In this document: positions 1 through 10,674 of the stretch, one piece after another
How the letters are laid out: every line of letters starts with the position of its first letter
Position numbering within the stretch: the stretch's first letter is position 1
DNA from: Corythucha ciliata
Lineage: Eukaryota; Arthropoda; Insecta; Hemiptera; Tingidae
Direction of reading: 5' to 3'
NCBI GenBank assembly: GCA_038030265.1
Contig: CM075939.1
Location: forward strand, 16,287,253-16,351,252
DNA length: 64,000 bases
Program-made: the position numbers and the translations under genes
Notes under the pieces: generated by a model
What the model was told of the DNA's origin: nothing
Seen by the model: the letters and a program-made list of their open reading frames with translations, nothing else
Databases searched by the model: none

Positions 1-95
1 GTCTCGGCTCGAGACCAGAAAACTTGGTCTCGGTCTCGGTCTCGCACCAGAAATGATGGTCTCGTCTCGGTCTCGTGCATCACTACGCTTTTTAC
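1..95. repeat. GGTCTCG short-period repeat, left-end copy
   Basis: This stretch is dominated by GGTCTC and TCTCGG steps, for example GGTCTCGGTCTCGGTCTCG around 33-51, and ends in a TCTCGTG..CACTA block. The same vocabulary returns at about 57960-58130, where it is followed by TCTCGTGAAACACTAA. The shared flank suggests copies of one dispersed element rather than independent simple repeats. It directly adjoins an A field. Confidence 0.7.
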
Positions 96-179
96 TTCCA
101 TTTATCATCTGTTTTAGCCGCGGACTAACTAAAAGAACCACGCATTAGCACTTATTCCGTATCTGAGAACAGGGAATTG

Positions 180-1260
180 GCTTCCTTTTTTGCTGTGAAT
201 TAATAAGATTTTTCTCAGTTTTTGGAGCGAATGGGTTTTTTTTCTTCATCTCTGCATTGAATTTGCTTCTAAAATGGCAATTAAAGGGGTTTTCCCGAAT
301 TTAGCAGCGAAACTGCCTCCAGGAACTACGAATTGGAAATTTTAATAAAATTTAGCCGCAAATGTGCGAAATTTCTCGACTACTTTAGCCGCGAATGAGC
401 GCTTTTTATGAACTATGGCCGCCCACTTGCCCCAACAGCCAGCCCATTGCCCCAAGAACGGCTCATGCTGGGAATTGGTTCTTTCCCTCAATTTCCCCGG
501 GAATTAGCGTTTCTTCTCAAATTTCCATCCTCGAATTTGTTTCAGGAACACAAACATTAGCGTGGCTTCGCAATTTTGGATGTGATTGAGCGCATTTTCT
601 CTGTTGTAGGAGCAAACCAGCGTTTTTTATCAATTCTAGTGTGGACTAGCTCTAAGAACGTCTTTGCTCCTTCACTATTGCGCATCTGCAATTATTGTAG
701 CGAATTGGTGATTATTTTTCAATTTTAGCTGCCAACGCACGCTGTTTCTCAAATATTTTAGCTGCTAACGAGCGCTTTTTCTTGAATTTAAGCAGGCAGT
801 TGGCGTTTTTTCCTTAATTTTCGCCTTTTATGACCGCTATTTTTTAGTTTTATATAGCTGAATTCACGTTTTATCTCAATTTTCATCCGCGCACTTGCCC
901 CAGAGGAATACCAAATTAGCGTGATTTATAAATTCTAGCCGCGTGAAAGGGCTTATGTGGTTACGCCTAAACAGTGGATTCGCGCAAATTTCCCAATTTT
1001 ATAGCCGTGGGCTTGCACCAAAATACAACACAATGGGTGTTTACTCTCAATTTTAGCCGCGAAGTTTCCTCTATCAGCTGCGAATTTACTATTTTCTCAA
1101 TTTCAGAAGTTAAGTGCGCAGAAAATTAGTGCTTTTTACTTCCATTTCTAAATGGAGCCCGCGATGAGATTGCCTTCAGATGCCACGAAATCCATTATTT
1201 CTCGGTTTTAGCTTGGAATCGGCGTTTTCCCTCCATAATTTTAACCTTGAACGAGCGTTT
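180..1260 (-). repeat. A-family quasi-repeat field (antisense orientation)
   Basis: About 1 kb of very diverged units of roughly 30-60 bp containing TCTCAATTTTAGCCGC, GAATTAGCG and GCGTTTTT in repeated order. Read on the minus strand this is the A unit (GCTAAAATTGAGAAAAACGC followed by TAATTCGCG). No two units are identical and spacing varies. Open frames inside are chance translations of the repeat. Confidence 0.8.
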
Positions 1261-1566
1261 TTACCAAGGGCGGATCTGGGACCTCTTTCAGGTGGGTGGG
1301 AGAACCGAAACTCCTCCCCCTCACCATTACGATCCCCAACACCACCCCGCCCACCCACCCTTACGCTCAGACCAGCTCTAGGGGGAGGGGGAAATACTGC
1401 TGTTACCCCCAACCACACCCATTTTTGGCGAAATTTGCCAAAATGTAAAATTGGAAACTGCGAATAACTCGAAGTTTCTCGACATGGAAAATCTACGTAT
1501 TTTCAATCGCGGACAAGCTGTTGAAGTGGTTTCACCAGTGATGTCGCCGTGTTTTTGGTCCGGCCT

Positions 1567-1696
1567 GGGGCCTTATTCCGAACGGTCGGGAAAAAATGCC
1601 GCAAGCGGGATCGAAGGACTCCGAATAAGAATAACATTATCCCGCCATAGCAACCACACTTGCGGCGTTTTTCCCGACATTCCTGAATAGGACCCC
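1567..1696. mobile_element. 130-bp inverted-repeat MITE, copy 1
   Basis: The left end GGGGCCTTATTCCGAACGG is mirrored by the right end, which reads GGGGTCCTATTCAGGAATG on the minus strand. The following GTCGGGAAAAA.GCCGCAAG block is also inverted. A second copy of the same length lies at 7981-8110. The short length, inverted termini and lack of coding capacity fit a non-autonomous DNA element. I could not fix a target duplication, so the superfamily is open. Confidence 0.8.
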
Positions 1697-1699
1697 AAG

Positions 1700-3600
1700 G
1701 TTTGTTTCGTCGCGACCTTGGGGCGTTTTTGAGACCAAGCACACGGCACTGATGATTCCCAAAAGTAAAAAAGTTGAGCTTGAAACAAAAGCTGTTGAGC
1801 TTCTTCAACGTCCTATTCCCCTCTGCTCCGATCGTACGCGTATATTCGCAAAAAGACTGTTAAAATCACGGTTATTTTGGTTTTAAATGACTAGAGGAAC
1901 ATTAGCAGGGTGTGATCACAATTTTCGTATTTAAATACGAACCTCAATCCCAAGGATCATAACCAGAGACAGGAGGTCTGTACCGCTTACTTTCCCATAA
2001 TGTTCTTTATTCTATGACTTTTAAAAGGCATTCAAACGTTTTTGTATAATTTATATTTTGATTACAGGTAGGTACCGCAATTATAGTCGGGCTCGTGCAA
2101 GACTGAGTTTCATGGCCGCCCCACGACTGTATGGCATGGCCGAATGGCTTTCCCGTCCACTATAGGAGGCACTGGAGGTGGGCTTCCGCAGGTCGTAGAT
2201 ATGCCGGTGGCCTGAAAAGATGTAACTGGAGGCAATTGGCGCTGGCATTTACAGGCGACCTGTCAAGACGGCACGCATCAGGCGAAGTTTTTTTCGGCAA
2301 AGAATTTAACCGCTCATTAGAGCAAAAGCAATTATGTACACCGTCTTTCCTATAGCGTGAAGTAGGCGTGGGACACTTAACTATCTGCGCTCATGTAAGC
2401 GTGACATGTGTTTTTAAATTTTAATAACGCTTTTCTTCATGAATTATAATCCCGGATGTTCTAGATGTTCAAGTCCAAGGGCTTTCTTAGTGTTTTTTTT
2501 TTTTTTTTTTTTTTTTCTTCTTCACGAAAACCCCATTCATTTCTCCGGAGTTTTAACACGTGTAATAAGATATTCTTTAATGAAACGAACGTTGATGAAT
2601 TTTTGCTTCAAGGATGCCCCTTTTTCTATGTTCAAGTCATTATTACTACTTGAGAGACTTGATGAGATTCCCGTTTACAAACGACTTCCGAGACCTTAAC
2701 ATGTTTTCGTGGGAGCGGGGGGAGGGGGTTCTTCATTTTTTTGTTTGTACATACAGTACCTTTTATCCTGAAATATTGGGGTAGTTTTCACGTACGCCTT
2801 TACGGTCTTGTACACCTCATAATCCTTCTCAGTTTCTCACTTCGAATAGAAAATAATCCGTCTATACACCCGAATAAATGCACCGGAAGCGTGAACGAAA
2901 TGATGGCTCAGGGAATGGAGGTTGCAACGCATACAGTCATTACGGATTCGTTGCAGACGCTTTACTGAAGAGGATGATTGTCGTGAAAACGCTCTTGATC
3001 CCTATTGTTTAGCATTCCTCTAGAATCATATCCCGAAAGAGAGAGGGAACGTTTTATTTTCACGGTCATATAAGCGCGGTCGATTATTTTCATTCAAATT
3101 ACAATGTGACAATACGAACACCGGCTTAAATGATATGAAGGGTGCCTTATGAGTGGCGCACGCAACACAAAATTACGTCACTTGGAAAAATTTCTTCACA
3201 ACACCCAGGTCGTGAACAGTGTGAGTGTGTACCGCGTACATTCCAACATCTCTCTCCCTCCTTCCCTTGTTATTATTTTAAAAGGAGGAAAAAAAAAATG
3301 TAATATTCCAGCCTTCAAGGGTATTTGACTCACGAAGCCTATTGCCTCGACAATAACAATGACCTAGCTATTTGAAAATTTAAATAGGGGTTTGCGTGCA
3401 CGGGTCGCATAAGGCAACTTCTGAATGAGATGGCGATTCTTCGAATATAGAAGAAAAAAGTGAAGTGTGATAAAATGTTGTAACTTACTCGTGGGTCACT
3501 GATTTCCTTAAGGAACTTTAATAATTTAAATAAATTATTATTCTTCGGAAACATTTTATGGGTGTAGCAAAAAAATGGAAGCCCCTGAAGGGAAATTATT
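1700..3600. other. No confirmed gene; one GC-rich candidate exon block
   Basis: Apart from a T homopolymer at about 2492-2517, the notable part is 2068-2360. It is clearly more GC-rich than its surroundings, begins with splice-acceptor-like sites (ATTACAG and AATTATAG before 2090), and has codable runs in more than one plus frame, for example one ending GGTGGGLPQVVDMPVA. I recognise no protein family in any frame, so it is recorded only as a possible exon. The remainder is AT-rich and shows nothing I can name. Confidence 0.3.
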
Positions 3601-3626
3601 CCGTATACCTTTACAAGCATATTAAA

Positions 3627-4725
3627 TTAACGAGATCGAGGTGAACGGCCTTCAGAAGATGATTCGGTGGTAGTGATTTCGCTGGAAGAGGATTCAGTGG
3701 TCGATGAAGTGCTGGAGCTGGTTATTGCTGGTGATGAAACATCTGTCGCCGGGCAAGACCCAGGAACGCAAAAATTGAGATTATTGTCAAAGTAAAACCC
3801 TGGTGGACAAGTCTGGGTAGCGATTCTAACTCCCAGTAGACTCCTTGTGCAAGCGAAGTAACTCGAGCTACAGGAAGATTGATTAATAGGTCGAATACCT
3901 GAACAAAACAAGTCAATAAGTATTCTGGCATTAATTACTCGATTGAGTTTTGTATACAACCTTCAGTTAAACAATAAGGCTGACAACTTTGTGTTGTTGT
4001 GTCCAAGCCCAAGCCAGATTCACATCTGTTTAGACTAGTGGCCCGTCCTGACGAACACGTGGCGTAAATATTGGGATCACCCAGATATGGCCCGTAATTT
4101 CTTCCCCAGAGACATCTAAATCGATAACAGAACGCTCCTAGGCGGCATGAGTATAGAATGGGGTCGTATGCTTGAGGCCAAGGGCAATTAAAAGTCGTGG
4201 CCATTCCATTGCTGCAGTAATAGTAGCGATAGCAGCTTCCAGTGTCTGGGTAGTAGCCGTCAGTGGACGGGCAAGTGATTGATGGAGAAGAAGAACCCGC
4301 CACTGGGTTTCTATTTCTCATGATGCATTTACCATTTCGGCAACTGAAGCAAAAAAATATATCATAGAAATTAGAGTTTCTCCCTCTTTACAATGAACTT
4401 ACGTGGGAGCGTCAGCTGGACAGGCGACGTTCACTAAAATTCCGCTCTCGGTGTCCGTTGCCCCCGAACAGACCATCAGTGAATCCCCACCCGAGCAACT
4501 CGTCAACCAGTTTCGATCGCAACTATCTCCCACACTCTGTTGCCTGTACTGCTGTAAACCACTGAATTCCAATTCATTCACTGACACGTCTCCATTATGA
4601 TCGATTGTCTCGTGAATTTGAACCGTTGACAGAGGTTTGACCATTGAATGAGACGCTCCTCCTGAAAACAGCGGAGGACCTCCGTAGAACATGGGCGGTA
4701 TCATGTTACCCCAGTCGATGAAGGC
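3627..4725 (-). CDS. Secreted chitin-binding protein with four CBM14 (peritrophin-A-like) modules, 5' end missing
   Basis: Three exons join in frame on the minus strand: 4725-4403, 4343-3961 and 3898-3627. Donors are GTAAGT and GTTGTA, and acceptors are CTTCAG and GTTCAG. The roughly 325 visible residues hold four six-cysteine modules. The clearest is the second, with YYPDTGSC, YRYYYCSNG and CPWPQAYDP, the classic CBM14 pattern. The fourth is split by the 62-bp last intron and ends CPPGFYFDNNLNFC. The first lies at the exon 1/2 join. The C-terminus is a Ser/Thr/Glu-rich mucin-like tail ending at a TAA at 3627-3629. CBM14 proteins bind chitin in peritrophic matrix, cuticle or egg coat, so an extracellular structural role is inferred. 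The first visible exon opens after a splice acceptor (CTTTCAG) and has no signal peptide, so at least one upstream exon is missing. Module identity is firm; the tissue role is not visible. Confidence 0.85.
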
Positions 4726-4799
4726 CTGAAAGCAATAAACAACAAAAACCAGGTCAGATGAAAAGATTTCCCATAGTTGGAAAAGAACCTTCAACCCCT

Positions 4800-5590
4800 C
4801 ACGGTCTTGGATTAAATAGCATAATCGCTAATTTTAGGAGTGATTAAGCTTTTTATTTAATTTCAAAAATGATTCATATCTCTTCGATGCCCCTAAAAAA
4901 GGGAATCCTTTCACTATTTTTCGGCGATATTTCCTGCATGGCTTCTTCGAGGCCGTGTAAATGATATTCTCTCTGTTTCTCATGGTTTTTATGAGTCAGC
5001 CGTGTTTACGCACTAACTTTACTAGTATACGTAACCTGTTGCTTACAATGAGAACTGATTTAATTAACATTAGAAGAAAAAAAAACTCTCGCTGATGGGG
5101 CTTACCACCACCCTTTTAACATAAAAGGTAGGAGTTCTGAGAACCCACTTGAAGAAGCTGTTGGAAGTAATTTCTTAAAGCTTCATATCAGATTATATGA
5201 AAGATTGTGTTCAGAGTAATTTCATTGAATAAATTTCTTGGAAACAACTATAATGCCGTGTCCAACGTGGGTGGGAAATGCGGACGGAGAAAAATGTTGA
5301 GCGTATAAAACGGGAACGGGAGGTCTTGCGATTGTAGCGGGCGAGTCAATTTGATGGCTCAACAGCGAGACAGTATAGCTCGCACCATTCATCGTGGTAA
5401 AATTGACAAATTCAGGCGGTCCACGGGTGAAAAAATTTCCTTGTCGTTGGTTTTGGTCGATTTTCGTGACTTATTACCAACCCTTATAGCTTATATCAAG
5501 GTCCGCGAGCCCCGATCTTGAGCCTTTGTCCTGCCCCATGAGTCTTGGCTAAAATCGAAAAAATTGGGCCAATTCGGGTTTTAAATTGAA
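4800..5590. other. Upstream side of the chitin-binding gene; no exon identified
   Basis: This should contain the first exon and promoter of the minus-strand chitin-binding gene. I found no convincing signal-peptide exon. A minus-strand ATG near 5122 followed by a GTAAG donor at about 5100 gives only six codons with no hydrophobic run, so it was not annotated. At about 5500 the sequence turns into A-family quasi-repeats. Confidence 0.4.
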
Positions 5591-5599
5591 AATAAACAC

Positions 5600-6400
5600 T
5601 CGTTTAAAGCTAAAATAGTGAAAACCCGTCAATTCGTGATATCTTGAGGCGATATCGGCACATCACGGGCATAGCTAAGAAAAAAACACTATAAAAGGTA
5701 ATTTGCAATTCGGGATTCAACTTCACTTCTGAAATTGGAGAAAGTGCTGATTGCCGGATTATGGAGGCTTCTTCGTGGCTGAAATTGAGCAATCGCCCTA
5801 ATACGGTGTTGATTTGGGCAAAGTCCAAAGGAAAATACAGCGCTAATTCGCTTCTGAAACTGAGAAAAAACAGCTATTCATCAATTAGTCGTGAAAAATT
5901 GCTCATTGGCAGCATAGATTCTGGAGGGAAACGCATATTCGTCGTTTTTCGTACCAAATTTTTCACTTATTCAAGAAAAAACCGCGATATTGCAATTCTG
6001 AAACAGTTCACGGCCGAAATGGAAGAGAAGTGCTAATCCCCAAATTATATGCGTAGAGAGATCAAATATTAAAATAGTTGAAAAAGAGCGTTCACTGACA
6101 GCTGAAATTCAGAAAAATTGCCAAGTCGCTGCTACAATTGAGGAAAAGCGCAAATGTGCTATTTATGGGCCAAGTCGGCGGCTTAAAATGTAAAAAATCA
6201 CCAATTCTTAGTTTTTAGAGGCAACTTTGTGGCTGAATTCGGGAAAGCACAACAAATTGAAATTTTGGAAGTAATTTGATAATTTTACGGCTGAAATTGA
6301 GAAAAATCGCTGACCCCCAATTTTCGGGAAATGGTCGGTTTTAGACGGCTAATAATTCTCGGTTCCTGGTATAAGTCCGCCCTAAAATTGTGATGAAGAG
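5600..6400 (+). repeat. A-family quasi-repeat field (sense)
   Basis: Recurring GCTGAAATTGAG, AAAAATCGC and CTAATTCG blocks at an irregular spacing of about 30-50 bp. The field stops abruptly at 6403, where a hAT-like terminus (GAGGGACGTAGCCAGC) begins, and resumes at about 8140. This suggests a later element was inserted into the field. Confidence 0.75.
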
Positions 6401-6539
6401 CTGAGGGACGTAGCCAGCCCATGACCCGCAGGAGTGGGCAGAAGAAGACGGATGTTCTATTAGAGACCCCAGCAAAAGAATTGGCAGTTCATTAAATCCG
6501 AAATAGGCGCATTAAATCGTCAAATTCTTCCCCGGAAAC

Positions 6540-7450
6540 TGAATTTTCACATAAAGGTTCGTAATCCATCAAAAACTAACATCTACGTTCGGAAACTGTC
6601 GGTTTTAGCCTTCTATTCCTCATTTTTATCCAAAAACTGACAATATTTTCCCCTGAAATTGATACTTGGCACTCAAATATACGGGGTGTTCGACTTTCCA
6701 ACAACAGTCTGAAAGACGTAAAAATCCAACATTTTTTAACCAAACAATAACGGGTTTTAACTCAAAACTGACGTTTTTAACCCAAAACTGAATATTTTAC
6801 TCTATAACTGAATATTTTACTTCAAAACTGACGTTGTTACGCCAAAGCCGAAGTGTTTACGCCTAAACTAAACATTTCGTAGCATAACTGGTAATTTTAA
6901 AACCCAAGGCCGTGATGATTTCAGGTTAAAACCGTTGGGTTTAACCTACAATGATAAAAACGAATTGATCTTACAAAAACAGACCACTCTGCATTCAAAA
7001 CTGCCAATTTCATCCCTCAAGTGACGATTTTAGTCAGAAAAGCTGACGTTTCCCCCCTCTCCACCAACTGGCGATTTTAACCTAAAACTTAACTTTTCTG
7101 TTCCATTTCAAAAATTAATATCTCCACTCCACAAAATTGGATAAATTAAGCCAAAACTGACAGTGTCACACTATAACAAAAATTTCCCCCAAAACAGATG
7201 ATTTTAGGCCAAAAAAGAGGACGACACTGCCTTGAAAACCGGTGACTTCACCACAAAACTGACGAATTCATCCCAAATGTGACGATTTTACCCCAAAACA
7301 GACGATTTACCGCCAAAGCTGACTTCAAAACTGCCGATTTTACTCCAAAACGGACTGTTACAATTCCAGAACTTCCGATTTCATCCCAAAAACGTTCCTA
7401 AACTGATGATTTCAGCCTGAAACTTGCTGTACCATCCAAAAATATTATTT
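6540..7450 (+). repeat. B-family field: about 20-bp CCAAAACTGACGATTTTA units
   Basis: Forty or so degenerate copies of a short unit, AAAACTGACGATTTTACCCC with variants, run head to tail with little spacing. The antisense version occupies 55690-56890. The period is shorter (about 18-22 bp) than in A fields. No frame is open throughout and there is no sign of coding. Confidence 0.85.
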
Positions 7451-7480
7451 TACCTCAAACCGTATTGTACAATGTCATTT

Positions 7481-7640
7481 TGTTAGTGCGGTCGCTTAAA
7501 CTACGAGGGTATAAAAAGCAGGTTGCTCTTATATCACAAAAATTCTTGCAATTATGACTTCCATAAAGCTGTAGCCGTGGGAGTCTACATTGTCTGTCTT
7601 CCCTAGCGGAGGTGCGTTAAAAACGAACCGGTAGACGTGA
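7481..7640 (-). mobile_element. Fragment of the repeat carrying the 32.6-kb palindrome
   Basis: Read on the minus strand this contains GGGAAGACAGACAATGTAG, CTCCCACGGCTACAGCTTTAT and CCCTCGTAGTTTAAGCGAC..ACTAACAA. These match 32701-32790 in the same order. It sits between the B and B' fields of the composite element, so it is either part of that element or an insertion into it. Confidence 0.7.
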
Positions 7641-7659
7641 AAAACGAACGCCAATTTAG

Positions 7660-7965
7660 AGCGTGATTATGTAGTCAGTTTTGCCTTTTTGTAGAGTGCG
7701 AATAGTCAGTATGCCATTTATAGGGCGAAAATTGTCAGTATTGTGGGAAATCTTCAGGACACGAATGGTAACTTTTGCCATTTTTAGAGAAGGAATTGCC
7801 AAGTTTAGGCAAAGTTTAGGCTAATAATCGGCCATTTATAGCTATTTTCAGAGCACACGGAGTCAGTTTTGACGATTTCAAGGCTTGAATAGCCATAATT
7901 GCCATTTTTAGGGCGAATAGAGTCAGTTCATCCAGTTATGGGCGCGAATAGTACGTCCCAAGACG
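7660..7965 (-). repeat. B'-family field (antisense)
   Basis: Units such as GGGCGAATAGTCAGTTTTGCCATTTTTA repeat about every 30-45 bp. On the minus strand they read TAAAAATGGCAAAACTGACTATTCGCCC, the unit of the larger field at 54080-55640. The ATTCGC and CTAAAA parts of the unit coincide with the A unit. Confidence 0.8.
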
Positions 7966-7980
7966 AGGTGAGAACAGCCA

Positions 7981-8110
7981 GGGGCCTTATTCTGAACAGT
8001 CGGGAAAAAATGCCGCAAGCGGAATCCAAGGACTCTGAATAAGAAATAACATTATCCTGCCATAGCAATCACACTTGCGGCATTTTTCCCGACGTTTCTG
8101 AATAGGGCTC
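7981..8110. mobile_element. 130-bp inverted-repeat MITE, copy 2
   Basis: Nearly collinear with 1567-1696. It starts GGGGCCTTATTCTGAAC, has the inner GTCGGGAAAAAATGCCGCAAG block and closes with its mirror CTTGCGGCATTTTTCCCGAC and GAATAGGGCTC. The copies differ at scattered positions, so both are old enough to have drifted independently. Confidence 0.85.
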
Positions 8111-8139
8111 TTCCTTGAGCAAATCCTACGCGTCTGTCT

Positions 8140-8720
8140 GCGAAAATGGTATTTTATGACACAAGACACAAAAACGGCGAATTTGGTCGTTGCATTATTC
8201 AGAAAAGTCGCTAATTCGTGTCTGAATTTGAGGCAAAGTTCTAATTTCACGCCCGAAATAGAGAAAATGCTGTAATCCGTGGTTTAGTGGTGGCCCTTTC
8301 ACGACGGCTGGAATTCCGAAATTTAGAAACGATCAAGTTTGTGGGGCAAGTCTGCGGCCATAATTGAGAAAAGCGGTATAATTCATGGCAGAAAGCAAAA
8401 CAAAACGCTAATTCATGGATGAATTTGAAAAAAAGCAATGCTGAATCGGGGCGAAAATAGAAAATATATATAATATCTGCGAGCTAAAATTGATTGAGAA
8501 AACGGCATCTCGCGGTTTTTGGAGGCATCTTCGTAGCTATGATGAGATATGAGCTAATTCATGGCTCATATTGAAAAAACCGATAACTAACGCACGCTAA
8601 TTGAGAAAAACGCCAATTACTTGCAGCTTGAGAGCTACAAAAAGCTCTCATTCGCGGCTAAAATTGAGAAAATGGCGATTCGCAGTATTTGAGTCAGCTT
8701 CCTAACTTTGAGAAAAATGC
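8140..8720 (+). repeat. A-family quasi-repeat field (sense), right part
   Basis: Continues the style of 5600-6400 with GCTAATTCATGG, GCTAAAATTGAGAAAA and CGCCAATTA blocks. It has the same orientation as the 5.6-6.4 kb field, as expected if the element between them split one older field. Confidence 0.75.
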
Positions 8721-8789
8721 AAAATTTAACTCAACACACTTATTTCGAGACTGAGACGTCTCATAGAGATTTCTTCCTCGGTCCTCACT

Positions 8790-9135
8790 GGTCCTAGACA
8801 AAAATATACGTGAAATGATGTCACGTTCAAAGCCGAGTTTACGCGGACTGTCACATTTTTTTGAACGACTAAAGCCCTTGAGATTGGTTTATTGAAGCGC
8901 AAAACCTGTGAAGTGGGTTCAACTCAGAGTGAATCCTCGAAATTAGGGGTTTTAGGAGTTAAACCCGTGAAAGTGTTTTTTGAAAAACCGGACCCTCAAA
9001 GGTTGTGTTTTTCATGTAAGCCAAGCCAAGCTCACGACTTCTGCAGAGTCATACCCTCAAAATTGTTTTTTCAACGATCAAACCCCACGAAATCGGTTTC
9101 AAAGACCCATTCTCGTGAAGTTGGATCTCTCCGGA
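8790..9135 (+). repeat. D/C-family units
   Basis: It starts with GTGAAATGATGTCACGTTC (D-like). It continues with about 38-45 bp units built around AAACCCGTGAAAGTG/AAATTGG and TTTTTGAA/TTTTCAACGATCAAACCC (C-like). A 136-residue open frame across it (8892-9302) reads repeat units and is not a gene. A run of C at about 9140 marks the end. Confidence 0.6.
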
Positions 9136-9479
9136 ACACCCCCCCCCCCTTATCGTTGATCGTTCATCATATTGGCTTAATTATTACTGCAAATCTAGCT
9201 CACAGAGACTATGAAACTGCTGATTTTGGCCCAGAGAAACATTCCCACGCAAAGAATCTGACACCACAGTCTGCTTATTCCGAAAAAAGGCGAATATGTT
9301 AAATAGGTAGTTAAATAGGGCATGGTCCTTCCCCGTTCCCTGGTAAATTGAATACGACGTTTGGCAGAGAATTTCGCCGAGAACCCTGAAAGTTTTCCCT
9401 ACCCTAAGCCCTGGATGATTTCCGATTGAGGCGAGTAGCGCGATACTCGCGTGTTTTTACAGTGGGTGGAGGGGCATCA

Positions 9480-9535
9480 ACTTTGACCACCGCTCTGGGC
9501 ATCAAAATGTCACGCTACGCCCCTGCTAACGATTT
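9480..9535. mobile_element. Orphan hAT-like right terminus
   Basis: The sequence closes with CTACGCCCCTG at 9535. Inverted, it reads CAGGGGCGTAGCGTGACATT, the same style as the proven ends at 21353 and 24049. I found no matching left end with an 8-bp duplication of CTAACGAT. The A repeats immediately to the right are antisense, while those to the left are sense. Confidence 0.5.
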
Positions 9536-10050
9536 TTCCACTTTTAGCAAAAATATCAGCGTTTTTTCTCAATTTCATGCACGAATTAGCGTTTTCTCAA
9601 TTCTTCCAGAGAATAAGCGCTTTTTACACATTTTAGTCCACAATTGAGTTTTTTCGATTCTAGTCGCATGAATTAGCGATTTCTTTCGCATTATCCGTGA
9701 ATTTTAGCGCTTAACATCATTTTAAACCGTGGATGTACTCAATTTTGGCGATGAGTGAACGCTTTTTTTTCATTTTAGCCGCAAATTAGCGATTCGCCTC
9801 GTTTTTAACCGCGAAGTTGCCCCAGGAAACAGTACATTTTCGTTTTTTTTAAATTTGAGCTATGATTCAGCGATATTCCTTAATTTTATCCACGAATTAG
9901 CGTTTTTATAAATTTTATCCGTCAATTCGTATTGTAATTGTACCCCGAATCAGCGTTTTTTTCTCAATTTCGCAGCCACTAATCAGCGCGTTTTCTCAAT
10001 TTTTAACCAAGAATCAGGGTTTATCTCTATCTAGGCCGCGAATTAGCTAC
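9536..10050 (-). repeat. A-family quasi-repeat field (antisense)
   Basis: Repeated AATTAGCGTTTTTCTCAATTT-like strings with GCCGCGAATTAGC and ATCAGCG variants. It ends in a C-rich run, CTACCCCTCCCCCCCAACC, which is typical of the boundary of these fields elsewhere (about 24000, 32310, 57550). Confidence 0.8.
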
Positions 10051-10239
10051 CCCTCCCCCCCAACCTACGCCCAATTACTTTGAGCCCCCCTCGACCCTTC
10101 GTCATCGAGCTACTGCGGCTCCAAATAAAAAACAAAACATTTGGGCTCACAAAAAATTATGTTTTATCTAAGGTTTGATCAACGTTGGTCGTATATCGAT
10201 TGAAGATAAGTATCTTTCTTCTCATATTGGAAAAAAAAA

Positions 10240-10299
10240 TCGGAAGAATCCGGGGCCCCGGGCCCAGGCCCGTCGGGTTCCCGCCTAAAGACGGCACTG
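10240..10299. mobile_element. Orphan terminus of the CAGTGCCGTCTTTA element type
   Basis: Inverted, it reads CAGTGCCGTCTTTAGGCGGG followed by CCCGACGGGCCTGGGCCC. That is almost the same as the left end of the complete element at 57051. So a second copy of that element type ends here. The matching left end was not found in the window. Confidence 0.7.
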
Positions 10300-10309
10300 C
10301 GTGGAACGA

Positions 10310-10565
10310 CACATTCGGAGGAAAACTCAAGTGAGTTTTAATTTTGGATTTAGGTGAAAATTAGGAAGAATTGTCACATCAAAGACAAAATTAACGTGAA
10401 ATGACACATTGTATATACTGGGTAACTCACATGAAACGCGACATTTTAGGGGATAATTATACAGATACGCCACATTTACAAAAAAATATCACATTCAAGG
10501 CGGAATTTCGCGTGAAAATCCCCATTGAAGGGAAAATTTAAGCGAAAGGTCACGTTTTAGTGCGT
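10310..10565 (+). repeat. D-family units (GTGAAA...TGACACATT)
   Basis: About six diverged units of roughly 40 bp containing CGTGAAATGACACATT, ATGAAACGCGACATTTTA and GCGTGAAAATCCCCATT. It is similar to the single D unit at 8800-8850, so families D and C flank the A fields on both sides here. Confidence 0.6.
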
Positions 10566-10674
10566 ATCCTATCAGGGCCTAGGGAGCAGCAGTCAGAAGA
10601 ATGCGGCAGTTCGGCATGGTGGCGCGGTTTCTAGTCAACGCAGCAATGTTCGAAACGGTTTGAGTCAGAGACTT

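Larger units (their letters stand above)
6403..8136 (+). mobile_element. Composite hAT-like element, copy 1 (B and B' fields)
   Basis: The left end GAGGGACGTAGCCAGC resembles the terminus of the minus-strand copy ending at 59164 (CAGGGGCGTAGTCAGC). The next 200 bp also match it, including the blocks GGAGTGGGCA, AGAGACCCCAG, GCATTAAATCGTCAAATT and CGGAAACTGA. The right end, read inward, is CAGACGCGTAGGATTTGCTC, which matches the copy starting at 54022 (CAGACAGGG...GTTGCTCAAGG). Between them lie the B field, a fragment of another repeat, the B' field and a MITE. No coding capacity is seen. The flanks do not show a clean 8-bp duplication, so the boundaries rest on comparison with the second copy. 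Confidence 0.65.

Noticed and set aside
4403..4600. Plus-strand frame opposite the chitin-binding gene
   Set aside because: It is the antisense of a well-supported exon with conserved cysteines.
8892..9302. 136-codon plus-strand open frame
   Set aside because: It lies across C/D quasi-repeats, and its residues follow the repeat words. No domain, and no splice context.
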